Assembly (NCBI RefSeq): GCF_030908245.1
Contig: NZ_JAVFJJ010000006.1
Coordinates: 124,001-188,000 of the forward strand
Source: Sinomonas sp. ASV322
GTDB taxonomy: Bacteria > Actinomycetota > Actinomycetes > Actinomycetales > Micrococcaceae
Direction of reading: 5' to 3'
DNA: 64,000 bases
Shown here piece by piece: positions 17,699 to 26,970 of this stretch (positions within the stretch are counted from its first letter, which is position 1; each line of letters begins with the position of its first letter). Both the position numbers and the translations under genes were made by a program. Below the pieces are notes generated by a model. The model saw only the letters and a program-made list of their open reading frames with translations. It had not been told where the DNA came from and did not search any database.

Positions 17699-19294
17699 TT
17701 AGTGCTGTACGGCCTTTTCCGCGCCGGCGCCCGTGAGCGAGCGGACCTCCATCTCGGCCCGCTTCGCGGGGTCCTCGACGCGGCGGTCGAGCTGGCTTCC
17801 GAGCCATCCGAGGAGGAAAGCGAGCGGAATCGAGACGATGCCTGGGTTGCTGAGGGGGAAGACCGCGAAGTTCGCGCCGGGGATCATCGACGTCTTCGCC
17901 CCCGAGACGACGGGCGAGAGCGCGATGAGGATGATCGCCGACGCGAGGCCGCCGTAGATGCTCCACAGCGCGCCCCGGGTCGTGAACTTCTTCCAGAAGA
18001 GCGAGTAGAGGATGGTCGGGAGGTTCGCGGACGCCGCGACGGCGAAGGCGAGCGCGACGAGGAACGCGACGTTCTGGCCGTTCGCGAAGATGCCGCCGAC
18101 GACGGCGAGGATCCCGATGACGACGACGGTGCGTCGCGCAACTTTGACCTCGGCGGCCGGCGTGGTCTTCCCCTTGGCGAGGACGTTGGCGTAGATGTCG
18201 TGGGCGAACGACGCCGCGGCCGTGATCGTCAGCCCGGCGACGACGGCCAGGATCGTTGCGAAGGCGACGGCCGCGATGAAGCCGAGCAGGAGCGGGCCGC
18301 CGAGCTGGAACGCGAGGAGCGGAGCCGCCGAGTTCACACCACCGGGGGCCTTCTTGATGGTGGCCGCGCCGACGAGCGCCGCGGCGCCGTAGCCGAGGAC
18401 GAGGGTGAAGAGATAGAAGGCGCCGATCAGCCAGATGGCCCACACGACGGACTTGCGGGCTTCCTTCGCGGTCGGAACAGTGTAGAAGCGCATGAGGACG
18501 TGCGGGAGGGCCGCCGTGCCGAGCACGAGCGCGAGGCCGAGCGAGAGGAAGTCGAGCTTCGTCGTGTCGCTCAGGCCGTACTGGAGGCCCGGGCTGAGCA
18601 GCGCCGCACCGGTCTTGCCGCCCGCCTCGACCGCGCTCCCGAGGAGGCGTGAAAGATCGAAGCCGTTCATCGCGAGGACCATCACGGTCATGGCGGCCGC
18701 GCCGATCACGAGGAGGAACGCCTTGACGATCTGCACCCACGTGGTGCCCTTCATGCCGCCGATGAGCACGTACATGATCATGAGGGCGCCGACGACCGCG
18801 ATGACGACAGCCTGCCCGGTCCACGTTGAGATGCCGAGAAGGAGGGCCACGAGGCCGCCGGCTCCGGACATCTGGGCGAGCAGGTAGAAGAAACAGACGG
18901 CGAGCGTGGACGTCGCGGCGGCGATCCGCACGGGCCGCTCGCGGAGGCGGAACGCGAGGACGTCAGCCATGGTGAACTTGCCGGTGTTGCGCAGGAGCTC
19001 GGCGACGAGGAGGAGCGCGACAAGCCACGCGACGAGGAAGCCGATCGAGTACAGGAATCCGTCATAGCCATTGATGGCAATCGCCCCCGTGATCCCGAGG
19101 AACGAGGCGGCAGACAGGTAGTCGCCCGCGATCGCGGTGCCGTTCTGCCAGCCCTTGAAGGAACGCCCGCCCGCATAGTAGTCCGCGGCGGTCTTGTTGT
19201 TCTTGCTGGCCCGGAGCACGATCACGAGGGTGATCGCGACGAAGACCGCGAAGATCGTGATGTTGAGCCACGACGAATCCTGGAGGCCTTTCAC
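17699..19294 (-). CDS. actP: Cation/acetate symporter (SSS family)
   Basis: 531-residue sodium:solute symporter with about 13 TM segments. Family motifs include TAADYYAGGRSFKGWQNGTA, IAGDYLSAASFLGITGAIAI, and GTAALPHVLMRFYTVPTAKE. The GTG at 19294 overlaps the DUF485 stop (GTGA) and has AAGGAGG 6 bases upstream, which fixes the start well inside the longer open frame. The pairing with a DUF485 protein is the standard acetate permease arrangement. A 15-bp imperfect direct repeat (GAGCTGTYAGTGCTG, 17674-17688 and 17693-17707) lies across its 3' end. Confidence 0.92.
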   Translation of the reverse strand: MKGLQDSSWLNITIFAVFVAITLVIVLRASKNNKTAADYYAGGRSFKGWQNGTAIAGDYLSAASFLGITGAIAINGYDGFLYSIGFLVAWLVALLLVAELLRNTGKFTMADVLAFRLRERPVRIAAATSTLAVCFFYLLAQMSGAGGLVALLLGISTWTGQAVVIAVVGALMIMYVLIGGMKGTTWVQIVKAFLLVIGAAAMTVMVLAMNGFDLSRLLGSAVEAGGKTGAALLSPGLQYGLSDTTKLDFLSLGLALVLGTAALPHVLMRFYTVPTAKEARKSVVWAIWLIGAFYLFTLVLGYGAAALVGAATIKKAPGGVNSAAPLLAFQLGGPLLLGFIAAVAFATILAVVAGLTITAAASFAHDIYANVLAKGKTTPAAEVKVARRTVVVIGILAVVGGIFANGQNVAFLVALAFAVAASANLPTILYSLFWKKFTTRGALWSIYGGLASAIILIALSPVVSGAKTSMIPGANFAVFPLSNPGIVSIPLAFLLGWLGSQLDRRVEDPAKRAEMEVRSLTGAGAEKAVQH

Positions 19295-19644
19295 TCGGCA
19301 CCTCCTTCGGCGGCGGCACGCGCGGGCGCGCGGTCCTCGATCTCGGCCCGGATCGCCTCGGCTGCCGCGTCGAGGCGCCTGTTCGAGTAGCTCACGTACC
19401 ACGCCGTGATCGCGAACGTGCTGACGAATTGGAGCAGGCCGAGCACCAGGCCGACCGTGATGTTTCCCGCCACCTTGATGGACATGAAGTCGTGCGCATA
19501 GTCGGCGAGCAGGACGTAGGCGAAATACCAGATCAGGAACGCCGCTGCGAGGGGGAAGACGAAGCTGCGGTGTCTGCGCCGCAGCTCAGTGAACTCGGGG
19601 CTGGCCTGGACCAGCTGGAAGTCGGGGTGAGCTTCTTTGCTCAA
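19291..19644 (-). CDS. DUF485 membrane protein, symporter partner
   Basis: 117 residues with two TM segments (FVFPLAAAFLIWYFAYVLLA and NITVGLVLGLLQFVSTFAIT), the DUF485 layout. I chose the TTG at 19644 because GAGGAGG sits 5 bases upstream and because the longer ATG-started form would put a CRP-like palindrome (19689-19706) inside the coding region. DUF485 proteins accompany acetate symporters; this one is translationally coupled to actP. Confidence 0.8.
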   Translation of the reverse strand: MSKEAHPDFQLVQASPEFTELRRRHRSFVFPLAAAFLIWYFAYVLLADYAHDFMSIKVAGNITVGLVLGLLQFVSTFAITAWYVSYSNRRLDAAAEAIRAEIEDRAPARAAAEGGAE

Positions 19645-19688
19645 GGGAGCCTCCTCGTGATGCCCGCAGGCCTGCCGCGGGCGTTGCT

Positions 19689-19706
19689 GAGTGATGTGCA
19701 TCACTC
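19689..19706. promoter_or_regulatory. CRP/GlxR-like palindrome upstream of the acetate permease operon
   Basis: GAGTGATGTGCATCACTC is a perfect 8-bp inverted repeat around TG and contains GTGA-N6-TCAC, the core of the CRP/GlxR consensus. It lies 45 bases before the TTG start of the DUF485-actP operon and 183 bases before the divergent lytS-like gene, so it could control either. Carbon-source control of acetate uptake by GlxR/CRP is well known in actinobacteria; binding here is inferred. Confidence 0.6.
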
Positions 19707-19820
19707 TCGCCGCATGCGCGCGACGGCGCCACGCGCTTCGGCGCCGGATCGCCGGGCGGCCGTGTGGCTGCGCCGAACGGAGTCGGCCACAAGACGAATG
19801 GAACGGGATTGACGGCGGGG

Positions 19821-19850
19821 CGGGCCTGACAACGGCGGGCCCGACAACGG
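19821..19850. repeat. 15-bp tandem repeat before the lytS-like gene
   Basis: CGGGCCTGACAACGG is followed directly by CGGGCCCGACAACGG, differing at one base. The pair lies 38-68 bases before the sensor kinase start. The two GACAACGG words are 15 bp apart and could be direct-repeat binding sites for the LytTR regulator encoded in this operon, although spacing differs from the usual 20-23 bp. Confidence 0.5.
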
Positions 19851-19888
19851 AACGGCCTGAACGGGCCGGATGGCGTTAGCCTGTGCTC

Positions 19889-21109
19889 ATGTCCCCCGAG
19901 TCGCTCGCGGCCGCCGTCGTCGTCGTCATCGTCGTCCTGGCCGCGCTGGGACTCGCGGTAGCCGCCGTCGCCCTCCGGCTGTGGCGTTCGCGGCGAGACT
20001 TCGGCAGCGACGCCGAACGCGCAACCTACACAACCCTCCACGCCGCGGCCCAGGCAGGCCGGCACCTCAGGGGCGGATTGGAGCCCGACGGCGCAGCCAA
20101 GGCTGTCCGGCATCTGCGGGCCATGCTGGGCTCGCCAGCCCTGGCTCTCACCGACGAAGCGCGCCTCCTCGCGTGGGACGGCGAGAGCCCGGCCCACAGC
20201 GGCACCGTCATGGCCCTCGCCCTCAAGTCCCTCGCCGGCGGGCGCGCCAGGATCGCCTCCGCGCCCGAGGTCTCGTGCTCGGCCGCAGGCTGCGGCGAAG
20301 CGGACTGCCGCCTGCGCCACGCCGTCGTCGCGCCAGTGCAGGCAGGCTCGCGGACCATCGGCACCGTTGTCGCCTTCGCCCCGGATGCCCGAGCCGGGCT
20401 CGTGAGCGCGACGAACGAGGTGGCCGCATGGGTCGCGACGCAGGTGGAACTCGCTGAGCTCGACCGCTCCCGCACGCTGCTCATGGAAGCCGAAGTGCGG
20501 GCGCTCCGAGCGCAGATCAGCCCGCATTTCATCTACAACTCGCTCAACGCCATCGCGTCGTACATCCTGACGGACCCCGAACGAGCCCGAGAGCTCGTCG
20601 TCGAATTCGCGGACTTCACGCGATACTCGTTCCGCCGCCACGGGGACTTCACGACGCTCGCCGAGGAGCTGCGCAGCATCGACCGGTACCTTCTGCTCGA
20701 ACGGGCCCGCTTCGGCGACAGGCTCCAGGTGAGTCTGCGCATCGCACCCGAGGTGCTCGGCACGGCTGTGCCGTTCCTGAGCCTCCAGCCGCTCGTCGAG
20801 AACGCGGTCAAACACGGGATCGAGGCCCGAGAAGGGGTCGGCAGGATCTCCATCACTGCCGAGGAGGAGGGGGCGGACGCGGTGGTACGGGTCGAGGACG
20901 ACGGCGTCGGGGCCGATCCCGAACGGCTGCGGCAGGTTCTCGCGGGCCATGCAGGAGGGGAGCACGTGGGCCTGCGCAACGTCGACGCCCGCCTGCGCCA
21001 GGTCTACGGGGACGACCACGGGATCGTCGTCGAGACCGCGCCCGGCGCGGGAACCCTCATCACGCTTCGCGTGCCGAAGTCCCAGCCAGATCACGACGTC
21101 GGCCGCTAG
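19889..21109 (+). CDS. LytS/BtsS-type sensor histidine kinase
   Basis: 406 residues: one N-terminal TM segment, a GAF-like middle region, the LytS-type His box RAQISPHFIYNSLNAIASYI with the phosphorylated His, and an HATPase domain (LVENAVKHGIEAREGVGRIS, DDGVGA, GGEHVGLRNVDARLR). TAGCCT at 19877-19882 ends 6 bases before the ATG, a leaderless arrangement. The cysteine/histidine-rich patch CSAAGCGEADC in the sensor half is unusual and might bind metal. It is paired with the LytTR regulator and an SSS symporter, a layout like the pyruvate-sensing BtsSR system. Confidence 0.9.
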   Translation: MSPESLAAAVVVVIVVLAALGLAVAAVALRLWRSRRDFGSDAERATYTTLHAAAQAGRHLRGGLEPDGAAKAVRHLRAMLGSPALALTDEARLLAWDGESPAHSGTVMALALKSLAGGRARIASAPEVSCSAAGCGEADCRLRHAVVAPVQAGSRTIGTVVAFAPDARAGLVSATNEVAAWVATQVELAELDRSRTLLMEAEVRALRAQISPHFIYNSLNAIASYILTDPERARELVVEFADFTRYSFRRHGDFTTLAEELRSIDRYLLLERARFGDRLQVSLRIAPEVLGTAVPFLSLQPLVENAVKHGIEAREGVGRISITAEEEGADAVVRVEDDGVGADPERLRQVLAGHAGGEHVGLRNVDARLRQVYGDDHGIVVETAPGAGTLITLRVPKSQPDHDVGR

Positions 21110-21136
21110 GATAGCGCGACCAGTAAACTTGCGCGC

Positions 21137-21871
21137 ATGTTGACCGTCCTCGTCGTCGACGACGAGCTGCCCGCCGTCCGCGAGCTCGCGTATCTGCTCG
21201 GCAAGGACGGACGGATCGGGACGGTCCACACTGCCGGCTCTGGCGCAGAGGCGCTCCTCGCGCTCGAACGCGAAGACATCGACGCGATCTTCCTCGACAT
21301 CCACATGCCCGGGCTCAGCGGCCTCGACCTCGCGAGGGTCATCGCGCGCTTCGCGCGGCCTCCCGCCGTCGTCTTCGTCACCGCCGACGAAGAACACGCC
21401 CTCGAGGCCTTCGACCTCGCCGCCGTCGACTATCTGCTCAAGCCCGTCGGGTCCGAGCGCCTCTCGCGGTGCGTGGGCCGCATCGTGGCGCTGCAGGAGG
21501 AATCCCGCCCGGCGCCGCAAGAACCCGCACCCGAGCTCATCACCGTCGAGCAAGCCGGCGTGACGCGCAGGATCCGGCGCGAGGATGTCCGGTTCGTTCA
21601 GGCGCAGGGCGATTACGCGCGTCTTCACACCGTCGACGGAAGCTATCTCGTGCGGGTGCCCCTCAATGACCTCGAGCGCCAGTGGGCACCGGCAGGCTTC
21701 GTGCGGGTCCATCGGTCCTTCCTCGTCGCGATGGCCAACGTCGAGCAGCTGCGCCTCGGGGGCGCCCACGCAAGCGTCGTCGTCGCCGGGGTCGAACTCC
21801 CCGTGAGCCGCCGGCTCCTCCCGGGGCTCCGCGAACGGCTCGCCGCAACACGGATCAGGCCGCTGCCATGA
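21137..21871 (+). CDS. LytTR-family response regulator
   Basis: 244 residues: receiver domain (TVLVVDDELPAVRELAYLLG, phospho-acceptor Asp in DAIFLDIHMPGLSG, Lys in YLLKPVG) and a C-terminal LytTR DNA-binding domain (RFVQAQGDYARLHTVDGSYL, GFVRVHRSFLVAMANVEQLR). TAAACT at 21124-21129 lies 7 bases before the ATG, so it may also be made from a leaderless internal promoter. The stop overlaps the next gene (ATGA). It presumably activates the symporter operon or the divergent actP operon. Confidence 0.9.
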   Translation: MLTVLVVDDELPAVRELAYLLGKDGRIGTVHTAGSGAEALLALEREDIDAIFLDIHMPGLSGLDLARVIARFARPPAVVFVTADEEHALEAFDLAAVDYLLKPVGSERLSRCVGRIVALQEESRPAPQEPAPELITVEQAGVTRRIRREDVRFVQAQGDYARLHTVDGSYLVRVPLNDLERQWAPAGFVRVHRSFLVAMANVEQLRLGGAHASVVVAGVELPVSRRLLPGLRERLAATRIRPLP

Positions 21872-22254
21872 CACCCGATCCCCACCCCCAGAGAGTGCGG
21901 GTGACGGCCCCGCGTTCGAACGCGGCGCCTGCTCCCGTCGCACCGTCCCTCGCGCGCGAACTCACGGAACAGTCCGAGATCGGCGAGGTCCTGCTGCGTT
22001 CGCTCATCCGCTCGCAGCTTCGGCTGGCCCTCGTCGTCGGCGGCGCCTTCCTCACGTGCCTCTGCGGCCTCGGGGTCCTCGCGGCCCTCGGCGCGAGTTT
22101 CCCCTTGCTGCCCGGGCTTCCCGGGCTTTCTCTCGCGTGGCTCCTGCTCGCGGTGCTCCCCTACCCGGCCGCGATCGCCTGTGCGGCGTTCTACGCACGG
22201 GCCTCCGCGCGCAACGAGGAACACTTCCGCGAGCTCGTGCGGGACAAGCCATGA
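21868..22254 (+). CDS. Small membrane protein, DUF485-like symporter partner
   Basis: 128 residues. Residues 1-30 are Pro/Ala-rich and probably cytoplasmic; two TM segments follow (LALVVGGAFLTCLCGLGVLA and LAWLLLAVLPYPAAIACAAF). It overlaps the response regulator by 4 bases and the symporter gene by 4 bases. Size, two-TM layout and position match the DUF485 partner of SSS symporters, although the sequence is diverged from the copy at 19291. Confidence 0.75.
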   Translation: MTPDPHPQRVRVTAPRSNAAPAPVAPSLARELTEQSEIGEVLLRSLIRSQLRLALVVGGAFLTCLCGLGVLAALGASFPLLPGLPGLSLAWLLLAVLPYPAAIACAAFYARASARNEEHFRELVRDKP

Positions 22255-23798
22255 CGCCCGCGCCATCGCTCCCGCCCGCACTCGCCATTGGGGCAGTCGC
22301 CGCCGTCGCCCTCACGACGGTCCTCGTGGGGGTTCTCGGGCTGCGGATCTCCCGCACGACGAGCGACTTCTACGTTGCCTCGCGCACGGTGCGTCCCTGG
22401 TGGAACGCGTCGGCGATCGGAGGAGAATATCTCTCGGCCGCGAGCTTCCTCGGCGTGGCCGGACTCATCATGGTCAACGGGGCGCAGGCCCTCTGGTACC
22501 CGATCGGCTACACGGCCGGGTTCCTCATGCTCCTCCTGTTCGTCGCGACGCCGCTGCGGCGTTCCGGCGCCTACACCGTTCCAGACTTCGCGGCCGCACG
22601 CCTCGGCTCGAACGCCGTGCGGCGGGCAACGAGCGTGCTCGTGGTCCTCATCGCATGGTTCTACATCGTCCCGCAGCTCCAAGGTGCCGCCCTCGCCCTC
22701 CATACGACGACGGGGCTGCCGGGCTGGGTCGGCTCCGTCGCCGTCGTCGCGGTCGTCGTCGCCTCGGTCATGTTCGGCGGAATGCGTTCGATCACGTTCG
22801 TGCAGGCGTTCCAGTTCTGGCTCAAGCTCGCCGCGCTGGCTCTGCCGGCACTCTTCCTGGTCCTGTGGCTCGCCGGGCGCGGCGCGCCCTCGGGCGAACC
22901 GATCGACGCGCTCGGCGCCGCCTCCGGCAACGCACCGGCCATCCCGGCGTCGCTCGTGGCGCCCGACGGCGTCTACCGCACCGTGTCGGTCATGGTCGCC
23001 CTGCTCTTCGGCACGCTCGGCCTCCCCCACGTGCTCGTCCGGTTCTACACGAACCCGGACGGCCCCTCGGCGCGGCGCACGACCGTCATCGTCCTGAGTC
23101 TGCTCTCGGTCTTCTATCTGTTCCCGACTGCGTTCGGGATCCTCGGACGGACCGCGGCACCCGATCTCGCGGGGCAGGCCGACGCGACGGTCGTGCTCCT
23201 GCCGGCGCGCCTCATCGACGGCCCTCTGGGGGCAGCCCTCTCGGCACTCGTGCTCGCGGGAGCGATGGCCGCGTTCCTCTCCACCACGTCGGGCCTGCTC
23301 GTCTCGATCGCGGGCGTCATGAGCCAAGAGCTCTTCGGAGGAAGCGTCCACGGCTTCAGGGTCGCGGCCGCAGCCTCCGCGGCGGTCCCCCTCGGCGCAG
23401 CCCTCCTCGCGGGGCCTCAGGCGCTTGCCGGGAGCGTCGGCCTCGTCTTCGCCTTCACCGCCTCGACGATCTGCCCGCTCCTCATCCTCAGCATCTGGTG
23501 GCGACGGCTCACCGCTGCGGGCGCGATCGCCGGGCTGGCGGCGGGAGCGCTCGCGTGCGGCAGTGCGGTCCTCTTCTCCGCGATCGTGCCCGGGATCGCG
23601 AACATGGCCGTGCTCCAGGCGCTGCTCGGCCAGCCGGCCGCGTGGTCGGTACCGCTCGCGTTCGCGGTCATGGTCGGTGTCTCGGCCGTTCGCCGCAGGC
23701 CGGTGCCCACCGCCGTCGACCGCTTCCTCGTGCGCATCCACCGCCCCGAGGCATACGAGCCGGACCCGGCCCGGGAGGCTACGCGATCTTCGAGATGA
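22251..23798 (+). CDS. Sodium:solute symporter (acetate/monocarboxylate type)
   Basis: 515 residues, about 13 TM segments. It shares the paralogous motifs TTSDFYVASRTVRPWWNASA, IGGEYLSAASFLGVAGLIMV and GTLGLPHVLVRFYTNPDGPS with the actP product encoded on the opposite strand, so the two units arose by duplication or parallel recruitment. Its coupling to a LytS/LytTR system suggests inducible uptake of pyruvate, lactate or acetate. The 3' end overlaps the convergent DivIVA-domain gene by 20 bases. Confidence 0.88.
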   Translation: MTPAPSLPPALAIGAVAAVALTTVLVGVLGLRISRTTSDFYVASRTVRPWWNASAIGGEYLSAASFLGVAGLIMVNGAQALWYPIGYTAGFLMLLLFVATPLRRSGAYTVPDFAAARLGSNAVRRATSVLVVLIAWFYIVPQLQGAALALHTTTGLPGWVGSVAVVAVVVASVMFGGMRSITFVQAFQFWLKLAALALPALFLVLWLAGRGAPSGEPIDALGAASGNAPAIPASLVAPDGVYRTVSVMVALLFGTLGLPHVLVRFYTNPDGPSARRTTVIVLSLLSVFYLFPTAFGILGRTAAPDLAGQADATVVLLPARLIDGPLGAALSALVLAGAMAAFLSTTSGLLVSIAGVMSQELFGGSVHGFRVAAAASAAVPLGAALLAGPQALAGSVGLVFAFTASTICPLLILSIWWRRLTAAGAIAGLAAGALACGSAVLFSAIVPGIANMAVLQALLGQPAAWSVPLAFAVMVGVSAVRRRPVPTAVDRFLVRIHRPEAYEPDPAREATRSSR

Positions 23799-24360
23799 GC
23801 TCGACGCAGCGGTCGAGGAATGCGTCGACCTGAGTCTCCTCGTAGCCGTCGCGCCCGGTCACGGTGCGGAAGACGGCGGTGCGGACTTCGTCGGCGCTCA
23901 TGACTTCGTCGTGCTCGAGGTAGTTGAGGAGCCGGTGGCACAGCTCGTCGACGTCTCCCGGATGGTAGCTGGGGGACGTGATCTTGACGGGCCTGCGGAA
24001 GCGGTCCCCGTCCGGGCGCAGGAGGCGGCCGCGCAGAAGGCTCGCGAGGGCCCCCACCTCATGCAGCCAGGCGTCTTCGCCCTCGCGGTCGATGAGTTCG
24101 TCGCGTTCACGGCGGGCAAGGGCGTCTTCGAGGCGGTCGAGGGCAGCGTCGACCTGGCTGGCGTCGTATCCTCCGCGCACGGCGTCGAACGCGACGCTCC
24201 GCACATCGTGGCTCGTGACAGGCTGGCCGGACGCGGACGTGTTGCGGAGATAGGCCCTGGCGGCCTCCATGAACTTCTCGACCTGCTTGGGGCTGTACCC
24301 CAGGTCGCCGCGGCCCACGCGGCTGAATCCAGCCGCGGCTCCCGATTCAGTGCGCGCCAC
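23779..24360 (-). CDS. DivIVA-domain protein
   Basis: 193 residues with three short DivIVA-like modules of the form GY..xxVDxxLD (GYSPKQVEKFMEAARAYL, GGYDASQVDAALDRLEDALA, GYEETQVDAFLDRCVELISK). It lacks the long coiled coil of Wag31, so it is one of the small actinobacterial DivIVA-domain proteins of unknown role. It lies 113 bases upstream of cdsA in the same direction. Confidence 0.82.
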   Translation of the reverse strand: MARTESGAAAGFSRVGRGDLGYSPKQVEKFMEAARAYLRNTSASGQPVTSHDVRSVAFDAVRGGYDASQVDAALDRLEDALARRERDELIDREGEDAWLHEVGALASLLRGRLLRPDGDRFRRPVKITSPSYHPGDVDELCHRLLNYLEHDEVMSADEVRTAVFRTVTGRDGYEETQVDAFLDRCVELISKIA

Positions 24361-24473
24361 CGTGCCTCCGTCCTCTCACGCGGCGAGCACCCCGCCGCAG
24401 GCCGCGATCGGCCCTGCCCAACATTATCCCGCTCCGGCCCTGCAACCGGATCTATGTCTGGTTGTGCCGAGGC

Positions 24474-25445
24474 CTACCCGGTCACGGGCAGGAGGTTAAA
24501 CACGACGTAGGCCACGGGCACCCCGAACAGGATCGAATCGAGCCGGTCCATCATGCCGCCGTGCCCCGGAAGGATGCTGCTCATGTCCTTGATGCCGAGT
24601 TCGCGCTTGACCATCGATTCGGCGAGATCTCCCGCCGTCGCCGCTCCCACCATCGCAACGGCGAGGACGATGCCGACCCACCACGGACGCCCGAGCAGGA
24701 AGACCGTGCCAAGGACTCCGATGACCATCGCGCCCGCGACCGATCCTGCGAAACCCTCCCACGACTTCTTCGGGCTGATCTTGGGGGCCATCGGATGCCT
24801 GCCCCAGCTCGCGCCGACGATGTACCCGAAGGTGTCGTTCGCGAAGACGAGCAGGAGCGTGAGGACGAGCTGAAGGACGCTGTGGGGCACCGCGAGGCCC
24901 GGCCACAGTCCGAGCGGCGGCGGCGCGACACCCGAATCGTGCAGGGGAAGCACCGAGAAGCCCACGAAGAACGGGATCCACAGGAGGACGAACACGCCCC
25001 CCACGACGTTCGCCACGGCGCCGACCGCCGTCTCGAGGCTCTGCCAGAGCAGCACCGCCGCGCTCGCGGCCAGAAGCGCGAAGAGCTGCGCCTCCTGCCC
25101 TCCGAGGAACGCCGAGAACGGGATCGCGATCGCACCGACGAGCACCGGCACAATCGGGATCGTGATCCTGCGCGTCTGGAGCGCCCGGAATACCTCCCAC
25201 ACGCCCAGGACCCCGGCCGCCGTCGCGATGATCACGAAGCCGAGCGGCCACACGAAGAGCCCGCCGAGCACCGCGGCGAGGAGCGCCAGGCCGACGACGA
25301 TCGCCGCAGGGAGATTCCGTCCGGCCCTCGACGACGCGGCCGCCCCTGCCACGCTGGCGGACGTCGCCTTGTCCGCGGCCGCCGCCTCACGGCGGGAGCG
25401 CCTCGAGGCGGGCGCTCCCGGGGCATCAGGCTGGGATTCGGTCAT
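24474..25445 (-). CDS. cdsA: Phosphatidate cytidylyltransferase
   Basis: 323 residues: a basic/Ala-rich cytoplasmic N-terminus of about 50 residues, then about eight TM segments and the CDP-diglyceride synthetase C-terminal signature within KRELGIKDMSSILPGHGGMM followed by DRLDS. The enzyme makes CDP-diacylglycerol from phosphatidate and CTP for phospholipid synthesis. Its ATG shares a base with the frr stop (TGATG), the conserved pyrH-frr-cdsA order. Confidence 0.95.
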   Translation of the reverse strand: MTESQPDAPGAPASRRSRREAAAADKATSASVAGAAASSRAGRNLPAAIVVGLALLAAVLGGLFVWPLGFVIIATAAGVLGVWEVFRALQTRRITIPIVPVLVGAIAIPFSAFLGGQEAQLFALLAASAAVLLWQSLETAVGAVANVVGGVFVLLWIPFFVGFSVLPLHDSGVAPPPLGLWPGLAVPHSVLQLVLTLLLVFANDTFGYIVGASWGRHPMAPKISPKKSWEGFAGSVAGAMVIGVLGTVFLLGRPWWVGIVLAVAMVGAATAGDLAESMVKRELGIKDMSSILPGHGGMMDRLDSILFGVPVAYVVFNLLPVTG

Positions 25446-26002
25446 CAGACCTCGAGCAGCTCCGCTTCCTTGCGCTTGACGAGCTCGTCGACGCTGTCCG
25501 TGTGCTGCTTGGTCAGGCCGTCGAGCTCGCGCTCGCCGCGCGTGCCGTCGTCCTCGCCGACCTCGCCGTCCTTGACCAGGCGGTCGAGGGTCTCCTTCGC
25601 CTTGCGGCGGATGCTGCGGATCGAGACCTTCGCGTCCTCGCCCTTGCCCTTGACGATCTTGACGTACTCGCGGCGGCGCTCCTGCGTGAGCTCGGGCAGG
25701 ATCACGCGAATGACGGCGCCGTCGTTGGACGGGTTCGCACCGACCTCGGAGTCGCTCAGGGCCTTCTCGATGTCGCGCAGGGCCGTCTTGTCGAACGGGG
25801 TGATGAGGATCGTGCGGGCGTCCGAGACCTGGAACGACGCGAGCTGCTGGAGCGGGGTAGGCGTGCCGTAGTACTCGACCATGACCTTCGCGTAGAGCGC
25901 CGGGTTGGCGCGGCCGGTCCGGATCGCGGCGAAGTCCTCCTTGGCCACCTCGACGGCCTTCTCCATCTTGTCGGCGGCTTCGAGGAGAGTCTCTTCGATC
26001 AC
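25445..26002 (-). CDS. frr: Ribosome recycling factor
   Basis: 185 residues, the usual length. [20 protein letters not shown] starts the three-helix bundle; [20 protein letters not shown] and [20 protein letters not shown] are family signatures. It uses a GTG start with AGGAG 10 bases upstream. The factor splits the post-termination ribosome together with EF-G. Confidence 0.96.
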   Translation of the reverse strand: MIEETLLEAADKMEKAVEVAKEDFAAIRTGRANPALYAKVMVEYYGTPTPLQQLASFQVSDARTILITPFDKTALRDIEKALSDSEVGANPSNDGAVIRVILPELTQERRREYVKIVKGKGEDAKVSIRSIRRKAKETLDRLVKDGEVGEDDGTRGERELDGLTKQHTDSVDELVKRKEAELLEV

Positions 26003-26077
26003 GGTTGCTTCGCTCCTGACTGCTGGTCTCTTGACAGCTGGAATGCTGACGGGTGGGCTACGGACATCCTAGCCGGA

Positions 26078-26845
26078 TCAGGGGGTCACCAACGTGCCGA
26101 GCTGGCCGTCCAGGATCGCCTTCGTCACGTTGCCCTCGCCCTCCATGCCGAAGACGACCATCGTGAGCCCGTTGTCCTTGCACATGGTCATCGCCGTCTG
26201 GTCCATGACGCGGATGTCGCGGCGGAGCGCCTCGTCGTACGTGAGGCGCTCGAGCTTGCGCGCCTCCGGGTCCTTCTTGGGGTCGGCCGTGTAGACGCCG
26301 TCGACGCCGCTCTTCGCCATGAGGACGACGTCGGCATGCACCTCGAGCGCGCGCTGCACCGCGACCGTGTCGGTCGAGAAATACGGAAGCCCCGCGCCGG
26401 CGCCGAAGATCACGACGCGGCCCTTCTCCATGTGCCGGATCGCCCGCCGCGGGATGTACGCCTCGGCGACCTGGCCCATCGTGATGGCGCTCTGCACGCG
26501 GGTCTCGACGCCCGCCTGCTCGAGGAAGTCCTGGAGGGCAAGGCAGTTCATGACCGTGCCGAGCATGCCCATGTAGTCCGCGCGGGAGCGGTCCATTCCG
26601 CTCTGCGAGAGCTCGGCGCCACGGAAGAAGTTGCCTCCGCCGACGACGATGGCAACCTCGACGTCGTCGACCGCCGCAGCGATCTGGCGGGCGACGCCGC
26701 GGACGGTTGCAGGGTCCACGCCGAGCTTGCCCCCGCCGAAGACCTCGCCCGAGAGCTTGAGCAGAACACGACGACGGCGCGGCGGGAGAGGATCGTCGGT
26801 CACGGGGAGGGCTGAAGTCTGCACGTCGGTCTGTACGGTTTCCAT
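26078..26845 (-). CDS. pyrH: Uridylate kinase
   Basis: 255 residues with the UMP kinase fold: [14 protein letters not shown] near residue 26, [34 protein letters not shown] and [20 protein letters not shown]. The N-terminal 22 residues before the kinase core are an actinobacterial-style extension. It phosphorylates UMP to UDP. It lies between frr and tsf; a strong hairpin at 26895-26951 separates it from tsf. Confidence 0.96.
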   Translation of the reverse strand: METVQTDVQTSALPVTDDPLPPRRRRVLLKLSGEVFGGGKLGVDPATVRGVARQIAAAVDDVEVAIVVGGGNFFRGAELSQSGMDRSRADYMGMLGTVMNCLALQDFLEQAGVETRVQSAITMGQVAEAYIPRRAIRHMEKGRVVIFGAGAGLPYFSTDTVAVQRALEVHADVVLMAKSGVDGVYTADPKKDPEARKLERLTYDEALRRDIRVMDQTAMTMCKDNGLTMVVFGMEGEGNVTKAILDGQLGTLVTP

Positions 26846-26894
26846 GGTGATTTGTCCCCTCGAACCGGTTTGTGGGCTTGCTCTAGATTATCTG

Positions 26895-26951
26895 GGCGCA
26901 AAAGGGGCGGCCACTCGAAGTGAACTGCTTCAAGTGGCCGCCCCTTGCGCC
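26895..26951 (-). terminator. Terminator hairpin after tsf
   Basis: AAGGGGCGGCCACT at 26902-26915 pairs perfectly with AGTGGCCGCCCCTT at 26933-26946, and the outer GGCGCAA/TTGCGCC arms extend the stem on both sides. It lies between tsf and pyrH on the minus strand, ending the rpsB-tsf transcript and insulating pyrH-frr-cdsA. A short T run (TTTT) follows the 3' arm in the minus-strand sense. Confidence 0.8.
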
Positions 26952-26970
26952 GGGCGTGCCGGTTCGGCGA

